Source: Geosiphon pyriformis
Taxonomy: Eukaryota; Glomeromycota; Glomeromycetes; Archaeosporales; Geosiphonaceae
Length of the DNA stretch: 64,000 nucleotides
Assembly: GCA_016748015.1 (NCBI GenBank)
Contig: JAAOMT010000570.1
Span: 713,253-777,252 of the forward strand
Reading direction: 5' to 3'
Shown here: one piece after another, positions 45,639 through 60,515 of the stretch
Layout of the letters: every line of letters starts with the position of its first letter
Position numbering within the stretch: the first letter of the stretch is position 1
Notes under the pieces: generated by a model
Databases searched by the model: none
What the model saw: the letters and a program-made list of their open reading frames with translations, nothing else
Told to the model about the DNA's origin: nothing
Made by a program: the position numbers and the translations under genes

Positions 45639-47186
45639 TCCAATTTATGATGAAATAATACACCTACAAGAACCTCAAGTACACTGGAAATGGCAAATAT
45701 CCTGTTTTTTATACAACTTTCTTTGCCTTGTAAATTTACTGAAATTATCCATCAAATTTCCTTATAGCACGTGAGTTACAGATGAGTTGTTTAGATCACA
45801 TTTTTACTTGGTTACCCTATTTTTCTTTTTTCTTCTTTTACCTTTGTGGTTGGTCATTATTTTGCGTACTATGAAAAAAAGAGGTTTTGCTGCGATGCTT
45901 TAGTATGTCAAAGTGAATCTTCTTTGGTATAATTTTTCAAACTAAAAGTGAGCGGTCGATCGGTCGGTTCGGAACGGTCGGTCGGCAGTTTGCTTTCACA
46001 CGGGGTATTTCCACATTTATAAAAGAACCTCATGTAAACGAGAATTAGACCTTCCATCTACTCCAAATTAATCACGGGTATCCATGCGATTCGAAGTCTT
46101 TGGAACGCTCTGTACACGTGCATTCGAGTTCATCACTACCCTTCCTTCACACAAATCGCAAACGACCACCCGTTCCCATCAAGTGTATTAGATAATAAAA
46201 GTATTTTTCCTATATTTTAGTTTCTAATATTAATCATTGCCTTCTAACGAATGCTACCTTCCTCCCGACGAGAGACATCTTCTCCCCTACGTATTATCCA
46301 CGTGTATCGCCTTTCGGTCGCGTGAATCAATCAGCAACTATTCCTTTTGCTCAGTCCGACTACACTTTAAACTCGGTCATTAACATCTTCGCTCTTTTGC
46401 GTACCAAACCGCCACCCTACTACCTCCCACAAACTCAAAAATTTGCCTTTAAATTGTCCACGCGATATCCTACGTTGAACGTTGCAAAAACGCTTTTCTT
46501 CTTTAAAGCTCCTCAGCGTATGGTAATATGTTGTATATAAATATATACTTGATGGAAACTTCTTTTTTAAACAGGAATTTTTTGCGATTCCTCGAAAAAT
46601 CCGTATCCTTCGAAATTGAGCGACATATATTGATTACCAAACAAACATCAAATAACCAATTTCCTCACTTATGTGAGCTCCGGCCGCGGAGATAAAAGTC
46701 TTCGCGGATTTCCTTGATTTTATATTCGGCAACTTTGCAATTTACGCACGTTTTTTTGGACTCTCCTTTGTCGCAAGAACCGCTTTGCAAAGGTAAGATA
46801 AACTGGAAAAATTTAATCATTATTTTCAGGATAACAGAAATGATTAATAGTCGAGACAAAGACATGCATGATCACTTGGTCGATTCCATTTCTTTATGGC
46901 TATGCATCATTAAGCAAGGCTTTTATTCCCATCCTTTCGGAAGCTCTGGCTCGAAAATAAAGTCTAAAAGAAAACCTATTGAAAACTTTTCATCTCAATT
47001 CTGTTCCAAGACCATAGTCTTTTCCTTATTTGTGCATAATTGGTGTATCGACATTGTTTCAAATGTTATGGAAAACTATTTTGTGCAAATTCAGGCTAAA
47101 TATTCTAAATGAATCTCCTATAAATTACTTTTTATTTCCAGTGATAATAAAGAAACCACATTTTTGAGAATATTTTGGGCTCAAAA
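45639..47186. other. Intergenic region with raised GC, unassigned
   Basis: Between the convergent SR and eS6 genes lies 1.5 kb that is clearly richer in G/C than other spacers. It includes a GCGGTCGATCGGTCGGTTCG-type CGGTCG cluster at 45952-45987. A minus-strand frame at 46665-46865 has an in-frame acceptor (TTTTTCCAG) and a CxxC pair (TCVNCKVAEYK). Plus-strand frames at 46322-46540 and 46714-47112 show no known domain. A TATATAAATATA word is at about 46533. It could hold a divergent small gene, a non-coding RNA or only UTRs. None is supported well enough to call. Confidence 0.4.
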
Positions 47187-48183
47187 TCAAGCCTTGTGAC
47201 CCGTCGCTCTTCTCTTCTTGAGATCAGCCTTACGTTCTTTTTGTTCTTTTACTCGTTTACCAAGGAGTATGGCATATTCTGCAGCTGCAGCTTTAGAGGC
47301 GGCAGATCTTTTCTTTTTAAGAGAAAGGCGATGCCGCTTACGTTGCAAAGTAAGTGGGGTAACTAGGCGTTGAATTTTAGGAGCTTTTGTATACGGTTTT
47401 TTACCCTCTTTCTTAGGTTGGACCTCACGGCGAACAACAAATTTGCGGACATCGTCATCCTTGGTTAAGTTCTGTAAATTTCAAGGATATTAAAACAGTT
47501 ATCCCGGGAAATCACAAAAAATCGCCTTTCTCTTGAATCTACCTACAAAGAATTTACGAATTCTGGATGCCCTCTTGGGACCTAGCCTTTTTGGGACGGT
47601 AACATCCGTCAACCCAGGAATATCACTTTCTCCCTGCTTGACCACTACCAAAGATAGAACAGACAAATCACTGCCCACGATGCAACCACGAACTGATTTG
47701 CGTTTTCGTTCACCAGCTCTACGAGGCCGATAGCAAGAATGCCCTTCAGACAATAAAAGCCTGACACGATCATTCCTCAAAACACCCTGTTTCATTGGGA
47801 ATCCTTGTTTATCGTTGCCACCAGATATACGAAATACATATCCCTTGAATTCTTCTCCTAATGAATCTCCGGGGACCTCAGCGCTAATACGTTTATCATA
47901 GAAAATCCGCCTAATAAATTGTTCAATGAATTTGAGTATTAAAAGGCATGAATTTTTTAGACCAAAAAAGGCTCTCACAGATTTTAAAAATAAAGTTCAC
48001 ATTTTTCTTTCATCGTCAAAATCTATTAACTTTTGACAGCCGGTGGCCGGATTGGCAATATTTAGCTGAGTTCCAAATAGTAAATAAAGAGGCAAAAATT
48101 TTACGTTAGAAGGCAAAAAGTCTATTCTTCCTAATTAATAGTTATTTAACATGGTGAGCTCAAAGATGTAAAATTACCTTCAT
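47187..48183 (-). CDS. RPS6: 40S ribosomal protein S6 (eS6)
   Basis: Exons on the minus strand are 48178-48183 (only ATGAAG), 48001-48065, 47547-47910 and 47187-47471. They join in phase to 239 aa, the usual size for eS6. Diagnostic blocks are [14 protein letters not shown] at the N-terminus, then [57 protein letters not shown] and [12 protein letters not shown]. The basic C-terminus includes [19 protein letters not shown] and ends RRATGHKA. It is a structural protein of the small subunit. Animal and yeast forms end in phosphorylated Ser clusters; this tail has no such Ser cluster. The six-base first coding exon is typical of fungal ribosomal protein genes. A TGACGTCA palindrome lies 74 bp upstream of the ATG. 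Confidence 0.95.
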
Positions 48184-48256
48184 TTTACAAAAATCTTGCC
48201 TCCTGAAGAGAAAAAATTTGGTTGCAAACTTTTTTTTTTTACTTTATGTAAGGATG

Positions 48257-48264
48257 TGACGTCA
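48257..48264. promoter_or_regulatory. CRE/ATF-type palindrome in the eS6 promoter
   Basis: TGACGTCA, a perfect 8-bp palindrome, lies 74 bp upstream of the eS6 start codon. bZIP factors of the ATF/CREB class bind this sequence in fungi and animals. Use here is inferred. Confidence 0.4.
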
Positions 48265-48677
48265 ATGATCATGAAGGAGCAGTTAATAAATTGCCACTGC
48301 GGCAGTAATCTTATTAAGAACATGAACCTTAAATACTAACCCAGACCCTTTCTATTTTCCTCACTATACAAAAAAATTAAAGTTACCTGCAAACCAATTA
48401 TAAACATCACCACCTGATTCCCATTTAAGCATCTTAAAATTCTGGTATCTTTTAAATAGACGGTTATAGACCTTCAATTAAACCTTCCATATATCAAATC
48501 AAATCAAATCAATCGCCCTTAAGCCCAACAAATTGATATTTACAAATAGCAATATTCTAAAAAATTCCGTGGTGTATAAATTAACCGATATAATTATCGC
48601 TACCTTATATTTAAAACTAATGAAAGAATTTGTTCTCTGAAAACTGGTAGTCTGAAAAGTAGTTATTTAGGAATGGT

Positions 48678-49265
48678 TTATTTGCTTAAATCGCTAATAC
48701 CTCGCCATAAGTGTACAACATGATCATAGAATGAACAACTTGCTATTAAAGGTTTTCCGCGGTCAATATGATCTTGAGAATATGACCAATCAACGCCATA
48801 AACGATTGATTGATGTTCCATGAAACTGCAAATTCTCGTTAAAGATAAGGGGCCATCTTTGAATCTATCATTATGAGCGTTAATATTCAGTAAATGGGCT
48901 CCGTTGTACATGCATCCGGCTAGTAAAAGATGTGGTTGAGTCGGGTGCCATTTAAGTCGCCATACACCACCACCAACCTGATGGTCGGCTAAAGGTTGTT
49001 TCATAAAGCGTGTATCCCATATGAGGATGTGTTCGTCATAACTATGGGATAAGATTTTTAGAGGTAAATAGTCTAGAAATTTGAATAAATGATCTATCTT
49101 TAGGATACCTTCCAGTAGCCATTAAATGTTCTGTATGCGGATTGGTCTGAATGCTACAAACACCTGCTTCATGTCTTGAAGAAATATACAATTTATCATT
49201 AAAGAAGGGGGGATCAATTTTAAAATAATAACAAAAACAACAGCAACAACAACAACAACAACAAC

Positions 49266-49298
<33 letters not shown>

Positions 49299-50574
49299 GT
49301 TATTCTTTGATTACCTTCCACTATTGAATATTGGAGATGAAGGCTCCATTCTTAGGTCCCATCCTTTCAATCGAGAATCATCCCCACCTTTTAAATAGAG
49401 AAGAAATTAAATATATATTTTTTCCTGAGATAGTAAAGAAAAAACTATATTACCAGTGTATAATACGTTAGTATTCCAATGATTGAATGCACCGATCCAT
49501 GCCTCGAATTCGTGCGCAATCCATTGATGTGAAGCATTAATTCCGAAATTGGCATCTACTGAAAGCACTATAATGCTACCATCACTTTGGGTCCCTAAAA
49601 TCCTGGTGCTTTGACTAAAGTATTTATGAGATATGTTTAGAAATCAAAAATTAATATTAGAAATTTCAATAATTTTTTCTCTTCTCACCATGACAATTTA
49701 TTCGACCAATCAATCGAAAGACAAAGTTTTTCTTCATTTGTTTGAAAATCCGTGAGTAAATTTAATTTTTCCTATGATTATCAAAGGAACCCGAGAAGAA
49801 TTAATAATCCAAGATTAATCAAAAATTTTTAATCGATATGAATATATATATATATATATATATATTAAAGATTAATTAACACATTGTCATTCAATTGGAA
49901 AATATTTATAGCTCCAGATGCATCAGCCATCGCAAGGATTTTCAGATCATTAATCTTTTGATGTGACCTTTGAGTTTAGAAATTGATCTGACATAAATGA
50001 GGCGAAATTATATTGAAGGCAACGAAAAATTTTAAAAGACAATATCAACCATTTAGTATCTAATATCGCGGCTGTTTCAATTCTTTGGCATTCTTTTCTT
50101 TTTCAAATAACTCAAAAGATTAGTATTCATTCATTTTTTTTTAATTAAGACTTCTTTATTTTACTCACATTATAAACTTTTCTTGATTAGTCTTCTCCAA
50201 TTTGTATAACAACAACCTGCCTAATCTTTTTTTAGGCAAATCTTGAATTGAAGATAAATCATTTGGTTCATCCTTGGGTTCATTTTCTAGTTGATCTTTA
50301 ATTTTCTCGTTTAATTGACCATTATTTGTAAGCACACCAAGTTTCTTATCATCATTAGATTCTACTAGTTGATAAGTTCCACATACGAAATATTGTGTGT
50401 TTGATTCGAATGGAAGGAATTCGATCGAATCAGCACTATATTCTGTGTCGATAGATCCAAGGGAGGATGCTAATGAAAAAATTTAAATTGTCACAAGAGA
50501 ATTTTAAATATTGTTCAGCTGATGAACGCCGTCAGCTTACAAATGATCATACTGGAATTTTTTTGAGCGTCCAT
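48678..50574 (-). CDS. DPH7: Diphthine methyltransferase-type WD40 protein (diphthamide pathway)
   Basis: Nine exons on the minus strand (50541-50574, 50169-50469, 50050-50097, 49883-49967, 49689-49771, 49454-49608, 49315-49387, 49109-49174, 48678-49041) join in phase to 402 aa. WD-type blocks include ETAAILDTKW, LAMADASGAINIFQL, LSIDWSNKLS, HEFEAWIGAFNHWNTNVLYT, GGDDSRLKGWDLR, HEAGVCSIQTNPHTEHLMAT, SYDEHILIWDTR, GGGVWRLKWHP and SCSFYDHVVHLW. This set is typical of DPH7 (WDR85, yeast Rrt2). The protein removes the extra methyl ester from methylated diphthine on elongation factor 2 before amidation, in the cytosol. One intron (49175-49314) holds an (AAC)n(AAT)n run. It is divergent with the oxysterol-binding protein gene, 316 bp between the start codons. 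The family name methyltransferase is historical; the activity is a methylesterase. Confidence 0.88.
49241..49298. repeat. (AAC)n(AAT)n microsatellite in DPH7 intron
   Basis: A compound trinucleotide run sits inside an intron of 140 bp. It is not coding. Confidence 0.9.
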
Positions 50575-50890
50575 TCTTTTGTTTCACTTTCCTCCCAGTG
50601 ATGGGTAAATAATTTTTTACTATGGCGATAGTGTAATATCAAAAAACAATGGATATCGATGATTTCATTATCAAATTCTTATTTCAATTCCTATGATGTA
50701 CAAATTTGCTGATTAATCCTTTTGCGCTCATCATTGCATGCGCATGTATATATATTCTTTTCCTTGAGGAAATATCGCTTTCCTAACCAAAAGGCCCTGA
50801 TCTTTACCTTCCTTAAAATTTACTTCTCACTAAGAATAAAATTGAAAACCTTTCGCTGCTAAACTCCAAAAAAAATAATTTTTAAAAATC
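50575..50890. promoter_or_regulatory. Shared divergent promoter of DPH7 and OSBP
   Basis: 316 bp separate the two start codons. CT-rich stretches (TTTGTTTCACTTTCCTCC near 50580; CTTTCGCTGC near 50850) could be start-site regions. No specific factor site is evident. Confidence 0.4.
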
Positions 50891-54400
<3,510 letters not shown>

Positions 54401-54657
54401 TTGGTATTTTTTAGTAATATATATATATATATAAGTTAATTAATATTACTGTTTTTTTTTGGTTTTATTGTTTTTAATTTAATATAAAAAAAAATTATTA
54501 AAATTAATAATTTAATAATTTTTTGAAAATATTTAATATATATAATTTATGATATTTATAAATTTTTTTGTTATATTTATTAAAAACTAATTTTAATATT
54601 AATATTAATTATTTTTTTTAGTATTATAAATATTGTTTTTTAATATATTTAGTAATA

Positions 54658-54691
<34 letters not shown>

Positions 54692-55156
54692 TTATATATA
54701 AATACATTATTTTTAAAAAAATAATTATATAAAATATTTATTATTTTTAATAATATTAAAATTGTTTTTTCTAAATTAAATTAAACTTATTTATAATTTA
54801 ATAATTAATTATAAAAACAGAATTTAATTAATTAAGTTTAAATTTAAGATTTAATATAATTTAGTAAATAGTAATAATTCTGTATTTTTTTGATTTGTAA
54901 TTTGTTATCAATTTTTGTTTATTAATATGATTTATATGTTTGGTGTTAATAAGATATATTTGGTGTTTTTTTAAAACATATAAATTTCGTTTTTTTTTTT
55001 TTAATTTAAATAGTAATATTTTAGTTAATATAAGTATATAATGTGGTTTTAATTGGTCTAAATAATTAGCTACATATAAATAATATATGAGTTGTATTTA
55101 GTTTAAAATATTTGGTTGTTGTATTATATTAGATAAAAATCAAGATTTATTTATTA

Positions 55157-55200
<44 letters not shown>
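54401..55200 (+). mobile_element. Decayed LINE copy L6: 3' end with (ATA)n tail
   Basis: The 3' part resembles copy L5. A VNKIYLVFF-like block near 54940-54975 matches its DINKFFEVNF, and the 3' UTR words GTTTTAATTGGTCTAAATAATTAGCTACATA and ATATGAGTTGTATTTAGTTTAAAAT match 43160-43235. It ends in a clean (ATA)n tail at 55157-55197. The 5' limit is uncertain. All frames are broken. Confidence 0.6.
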
Positions 55201-55204
<4 letters not shown>

Positions 55205-55442
55205 TACAAAATATTTTAAAAAATTAATAAATATTAAAAACAATTAATTATAATATATTTTAAAAATTAAGTTTATAATATTTTATGAATAAATATTTTA
55301 CAATTTTGTAACATTTATAAATATATTTTTTTTATCAAGCTGTATATTTTTTATGATTATTTTAATAATAACGTTTTCAGACATAAAAAAATTTAAAAGG
55401 TCTATTAGTTACCACATTAAATTTTATTGAAAATGATTCGTG

Positions 55443-56312
55443 TCATTGTCGCCCTCGACGTGGGTCTTGAAAGATTGTTGTTGATATGTAATTAATGTTT
55501 AAATTTTGGCAATTATTCATATTTTTCCCGAAATATGGACCATAACGAAAATTATCAGGTTTTCCAGCATATAATATTTTAGTTGGATAACTGAATTCAT
55601 GGGTACGAGCATTACATTCCTGAAAAAAGGTTAAAACATTAAATAGAGAGAATAAAAAGATAATTTTTTTTTTGAAAATATGGGAAAATTTCAATTCATA
55701 CCGGATGTTCTTTGACTGAATGAGTATTGAAACATTTATAGACAATTGGGTAGGTATCTAGGGGACATTCACAATTTAACTGTTCTTCAAGATTTACATT
55801 TCTTTTATGGTCAATCCAATATTCAGGTGTAAAGTGAGTAAATGGTTCGATTACTCGAATGCGGTTGCTGTTTGGCCTCATTTCTGTATCTGTCCATTTT
55901 GAAAATCTTTTGACTGATCTTATTGGTAGACTAGGTACCCAATCGTCTGCAAGTGTGACGCGAAAAATCTTTTTTTATCCCGAGAATTTAGCAGAATTTT
56001 TTTTCGAATCAAATCCAAACGATATTTTAATTAGAAAAAATTTTTATTTACCTCAAGTTTGGATTGAACGAAAACAGAGAAAACCTCATTTCCCATTCTA
56101 GGCTGACCAAAAGTAACGAGAATTGGTTTTCTTTTCGGTTGATAGATTTCTACGAAATCCAGAGCAGCAAAGACTGCATATGCTAATTGAAGAAATAATA
56201 GCAATAACAATAATAATAATAATAATAATTTTAGTGTGAAAATGAAATACCTTATTTTTTGGGCTTTTTGATTACTTTTAATAATAATAATAATAATAAT
56301 AATAATGATAAA

Positions 56313-56392
<80 letters not shown>

Positions 56393-56418
56393 TAAAAATA
56401 AAAATAATAATAATAATG

Positions 56419-56490
<72 letters not shown>

Positions 56491-57083
56491 GAAACTTACG
56501 ACTACTTTCACCAAAACCGGTAAATTCAAAATCGGAAACATGATGTTGCATCGTGGGTGTTTTTATCAGGTATGATTCGAGACCATGGAAAAAATTTGTT
56601 TTAGTGTATAAATTCCAATTATTGTAATACCCAAACGCAACCCAGGCACCGGGTACTTTTGGGTATTGAACGAAATTAAATTTTACAGACGATGAAGCGA
56701 AAACTTTAAAAGATTTATAAATGGCATTTGCAAAACTAAACGTAATTTTGAAAGGTTCATTTGTTAAAAAGGAAGCTGAGATGTGACTTTTGGCTGATTC
56801 AAAATTTTGTTGTTAAAGATGAATGAGGATCAGTAAAGTATAAAAATTTAAATTAAAAAAAGATTTTGTTTTTCCGTTACCTTGTTTCCAAGATAATAGA
56901 CTTCTTAAATAACAATGTGCTAACCAGGCTTGATTTGCTTTTAGAGCAAGTAATTCTAAAAGAGTTGTATTCTGAACTAAACTTTTTACAAACGTAATAC
57001 CAAGAGAATTCCTTTTTGGTAAAAAATTTGTTTTAGAAATGAGAAAATTTGGTATTGAACTATTTTTAATTAAAGGGATTTGA

Positions 57084-57140
<57 letters not shown>

Positions 57141-57340
57141 TAGTGATAGTGATAGTGATAGAGATAATGATAAAGATAATGCAAATTTGGTTTATTTTGA
57201 ATTAAAAGATTATGTAAAGCATTTTGATCTGATCCAAAAAATATGAAAAGAATGATAGTTATGATAGTCATGATGATAAATATTTTAGGAGATAATTGTT
57301 TTATTTTCCAGAAAAAAAATTCCCCCATTTTTCTATACAT
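55443..57340 (-). CDS. Lipase-3-like membrane protein without nucleophile Ser (paralogue 1)
   Basis: Exons 56881-57340, 56500-56793, 56052-56182, 55702-55968 and 55443-55619 (minus) join in phase to 442 aa. A single membrane anchor lies at about 20-35 (FIIMTIITIILFIFF). Residues 54-86 are a His-Tyr then His-Ser repeat coded by a hexanucleotide run. The lipase class 3 fold is suggested by FEFTGFGESS (245-251 region, the place of the GHSLGG elbow), then AVFAALDF, PILVTFGQPRMGNEVF, DDWVPSLPI and PEYWID. The nucleophile Ser is replaced by Gly. Asp is present in DDWVP. A conserved Cys-rich tail (CECPLD, YKCFNTH, ECNART) could be disulphide-bonded outside the cytosol. Divergent with its paralogue at 57751. 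Intron 56183-56499 is filled by (AAT)n. Role unknown; probably binding or regulatory rather than hydrolytic. Confidence 0.8.
56281..56489. repeat. (AAT)n microsatellite in lipase-like gene intron
   Basis: About 200 bp of AAT units with a few AAAAT and GAT variants lie within an intron. They create spurious poly-Asn, poly-Ile, poly-Leu and poly-Tyr frames on both strands. Confidence 0.95.
57075..57182. repeat. Coding hexanucleotide repeat (His-Ser run)
   Basis: On the plus strand GAGAGT units repeat from about 57085 to 57140 and grade into GATAGT and GATAAT units to 57180. On the coding minus strand this gives repeated His-Ser, then His-Tyr and Leu-Tyr. The unit length of 6 keeps the frame on expansion. 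Confidence 0.9.
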
Positions 57341-57671
57341 TAAAATTTAAAAAATATATATATATATATATATATTTTTCGTAGTTTGAATTGATAAGTA
57401 CCTTTTTCAAGATTATATATATATACATATATTTTTTATTTCTCACGTATAAATTAGTATTACAAATTTTCCGATCTTTTCATAATAATATTTTGAATAT
57501 CATGAATTAAAACTTTTTCCAAATTTTTTTTAAGGTTATCTTTCTGAAGAAATTTTCATGTTGTTCCTCATTTCAATAGAACTACTTTTTTTTTAATCAA
57601 TATTTATTCCGAAAGGATTAAAAAGATTTTTCAAAAGAGTAAAAAATGTGTTTAGTTTAAGAAAATCTTGA

Positions 57672-57705
<34 letters not shown>

Positions 57706-57750
57706 TTTGTTTCAAAACTGACGTTTTTCAAATTTTTTTTAAAAAAAAAA
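57341..57750. promoter_or_regulatory. Shared divergent promoter of the lipase-like pair
   Basis: 410 bp lie between the two start codons. They include TA-repeat runs at 57354-57375 and 57414-57432 and an (AAT)n run at 57673-57702. No specific site is recognised. The arrangement could coordinate the two paralogues. Confidence 0.4.
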
Positions 57751-59240
57751 ATGGTTTACCTTGTTAAATTTATATGGTCAAAAAAATTATTTTTTATATT
57801 TTCATTAATTTTTCTATTGATTAGTATAATTTCTTATTTTCTATTTAAAAATGATTTCATTATTAACAGTATTAAAGATGATCTAAATCAAAAAATAAAT
57901 CCCTTTTTTAATATATCTCCTACTGATAAAGTGGATATAATTGAAAGAAATTATAAAGATATAATTTTTATAAAAGAAATTGTCAAAGATGAAAATGTTT
58001 TAAATGAACTATATTATAGTGCAACTTTTGCATGGGAAGCGTCTTGTCAACAAGTCTTTCAAACTGATAAAGTAAATTTCTTATATGGTTTTGAATCGAC
58101 AAAAGTTTGGGGTTAGTAAGTAAAAAGTATTACTTTATAATTTTATAAAAATGAAATTATTTTTTTTATTAAACTTATATTTTATATTATTTTTAAAACA
58201 CACATACTATATATATTATATATATAGTAATAATATCAAATACTACAATTTCTTTTGGTGCCATCGAGTTTAAATTTGAAAAAATTGCGAATCTTCTTGG
58301 ATTTAAAGCTTGGGATTTAATACCTTACCCTTATGCAGAATTTGCATATGTCTCCAAAAAATTTTATCAATGGTGGAAAAAATTTGAATCTGGTTTTTCG
58401 AAAAAATTAAAAGATTTTGAAAGAAAAAATGAAAATGATTTGAAAAAGAATCATTATACATTTACAGGATTCGGTAATGGAGCTGGTAAGTAAATAAATA
58501 AATAAATTAATAAATAAATAAATTATATTTTTTAATTAAAAATAATAATAATAATATATGTATATATATATATATTATTATATATAATTTAAATTAATGA
58601 ATTTTTCTTTCGAATTTTTCTAGTCACTGCAACATTTTCTGCACTTGAATATAAAATGAATCATATGGAATCATCAATAACTCTTATTACATTTGGTCAA
58701 CCACGTATTGGTGATGAACTATTTGTTATTTTTACGCAAAGGATATTGGATAAAGTTTGGAGGGTCACTTATCAGGATGATTGGGTACCTAATTTTCCAA
58801 TTGAAGGCTTTATTCGTAAAAAAGGTATTTCTCGTCATCCTAAAGTTTTATATAGACACTTTCAAAAAGAATTTTGGATAGAAACTCAATGTAATTGTTC
58901 AAATGATGAGATTTATTTATGTTATCATACCAATACTTTACATGAACATGAGGTATTTTTTTTTGAATTATTTTTTTGAATTTTTTTTTTGAATTTTTTT
59001 TGAATTTCTTAAAATTTATTTATCTAATTTTAAATAAATAAATAAATATATATATATTTGTATATTTATATTTTTTAGGATTGTAATGCAAGGAAACATT
59101 TGCATAAATTAATTTATCCAGGAAATACATGGGAAAAAGCAATAGATTCATACAAAGAATCTCACATTCTTGAGGAACATTTTGGTCCTTATTTTGGACA
59201 TACAATGTTCAAAAATTGCCCTCAATCTCAATCTTTTTAA
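57751..59240 (+). CDS. Lipase-3-like membrane protein without nucleophile Ser (paralogue 2)
   Basis: Exons 57751-58111, 58228-58485, 58624-58952 and 59079-59240 join in phase to 369 aa. A membrane anchor lies at about 13-32 (LFFIFSLIFLLISIISYF). Lipase class 3-like blocks follow: VIISNTTISFGAIEF, the elbow TFTGFGNGAV (GFGNG at 201-205), FSALEYK, LITFGQPRIGDELF, YQDDWVPNFPI and YRHFQKEFWI. The Ser of GxSxG is Gly, while the Asp of DDWVP and a His before EFWI are present. The C-terminal Cys blocks (CNCSND, LCYHTN, DCNARK) match paralogue 1. It lacks the His-Ser run. The first donor GTTAGT after VWG is chosen because it keeps the strand-loop block in phase. It ends 124 bp from the convergent DPH4 stop. 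Confidence 0.82.
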
Positions 59241-59364
59241 GCGTATAGTTTTTTCAAAAATTAGATATTTGGGGGTTTTTTTTTTTTTACAACTTTTTTA
59301 ACTTGAATTCAATAATAAAAATTAAAAAATTAAATGATTATTATTAATATTATACGAAAAATTT

Positions 59365-59624
59365 TTAAATTTCAATTTTTTTATCATTAATATCCTCCTC
59401 GTTATTGTAAACATCCTCATTATCCTCAATAACATCATACAAAATTCGAATTTTTAATGAACAATTCTCACATCCAACTATCTCTGCTCCCTTTTCAAGA
59501 TCTTCCTCGGAAATTGAATATCGTCCTCCACAGCGACACTCAATAGTGTAAACACTTGTTTCTGATAAAAATTTATTAATTTTAATGAAAAATCATTAGG
59601 ATAAATGTAAAAAATTTTTTTTTA

Positions 59625-59683
<59 letters not shown>

Positions 59684-60179
59684 TACCTTCATCATAAGTC
59701 ATTTCATCCAAATCTAGTTCCGCATTCACGATTCCCTGAGCACTCCCTTTCTTCAACTGTGCCGCTGTGTGATTATATATTTCAGTTCCAAATTTCAGTT
59801 CCCAATTAATTGATCTTTTTGATAAATTCACAAAGAGAAATATTTATACCTTTGATTTTCCCATCGTATCCTTTTCGTGAATCAGGATCTCGAAGTGTTT
59901 TCCATGCCTCTAAAATTTCCTGTATCGATGTTTGATGTTCGACCCTTTCCTTTGAACCTTTTTTACTAACAACTTGTTTATCAGGATGAGTCTATTACGA
60001 TGGAAAAAACAATCTCGTGAATTTCCCTCACTCAGATAATAATAATAATAATAAATGGCTAATCTATCCTATCACCATGGATACTCTACAAGAACAACTA
60101 ATCTTTGATATGCCTCTTTGATTTCAATGTTGCTTGCAGAAGGCAATACACCAAGGGTGTCGTAATGTGTCTTTTCCAT
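59365..60179 (-). CDS. DPH4: DPH4: J-protein with CSL zinc finger, diphthamide synthesis
   Basis: Exons 60090-60179, 59850-59991, 59687-59764 and 59365-59561 (minus) join in phase to 168 aa, close to yeast Jjj3. The J domain starts HYDTLGVLPSASNIEIKEAY, has HPDK at 32-35 and ends WKTLRDPDSRKGYDGK. After a linker with NAELDLDEMTYDE comes the CSL-type zinc finger: CRCGGRYSISEEDLEKG, then CENCSLKIRILY. Two CxC/CxxC pairs bind metal. DPH4 supports the Dph1-Dph2 radical step that adds the first side chain to the elongation factor 2 histidine. The acceptor of exon 3 (CACACAG before CGGCACAG) was chosen for phase; a longer reading through 59765-59831 is possible but loses phase. The leader contains the second copy of the 22-bp motif. 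Confidence 0.9.
59626..59686. repeat. (TA)n and (ATACAT)n in DPH4 intron
   Basis: A TA run is followed by ATACAT units directly downstream of the exon 3 donor. It is intronic. Confidence 0.9.
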
Positions 60180-60324
60180 CGTGGATTGAACTTTCTTTCC
60201 GATTAAATCAATGAGTCAAAGTTTGAAAGTTATTTATTTGTACTCCAAGTTAATCCCTAAAAGTTCAAACTTAAAAAGCATGTTGGTCCACACCTCCAGT
60301 ATTAACTCGTAATCGAAATTAGTG

Positions 60325-60346
60325 TTCAGGAATAAATCCCGATTTC
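60325..60346 (+). promoter_or_regulatory. 22-bp promoter motif, copy 2
   Basis: TTCAGGAATAAATCCCGATT followed by TC, 146 bp upstream of the DPH4 start and in the opposite orientation to the gene. It matches 44278-44299 at 19 of 22 bases. It lies between RXT2-like (stop at 60516) and DPH4. Confidence 0.5.
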
Positions 60347-60515
60347 AAATTTTTCCGATTTACTCTCATGACGAATTAATGTAGGGAGCTTATGATTTGT
60401 TATACTTTAACAATAATTGGCTTTAAAATTTTCTGGATCCATTATCAAAGATTGTATTCTGATATGTTGCATCCCAAGAATATTTATGAATTTAATGTTC
60501 TTGTAAATTAGCTTT

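Noticed and set aside
45947-45990. CGGTCG cluster as a CRISPR-like or tRNA feature
   Set aside because: Units are only 6 bp without spacers, and no cloverleaf or B-box can be drawn.
47533-47733. Plus-strand ORF opposite eS6
   Set aside because: Antisense shadow of the highly conserved eS6 exon.
56252-56551. Poly-Asn, poly-Leu, poly-Tyr and poly-Ile ORFs
   Set aside because: They are frames of one intronic (AAT)n microsatellite.
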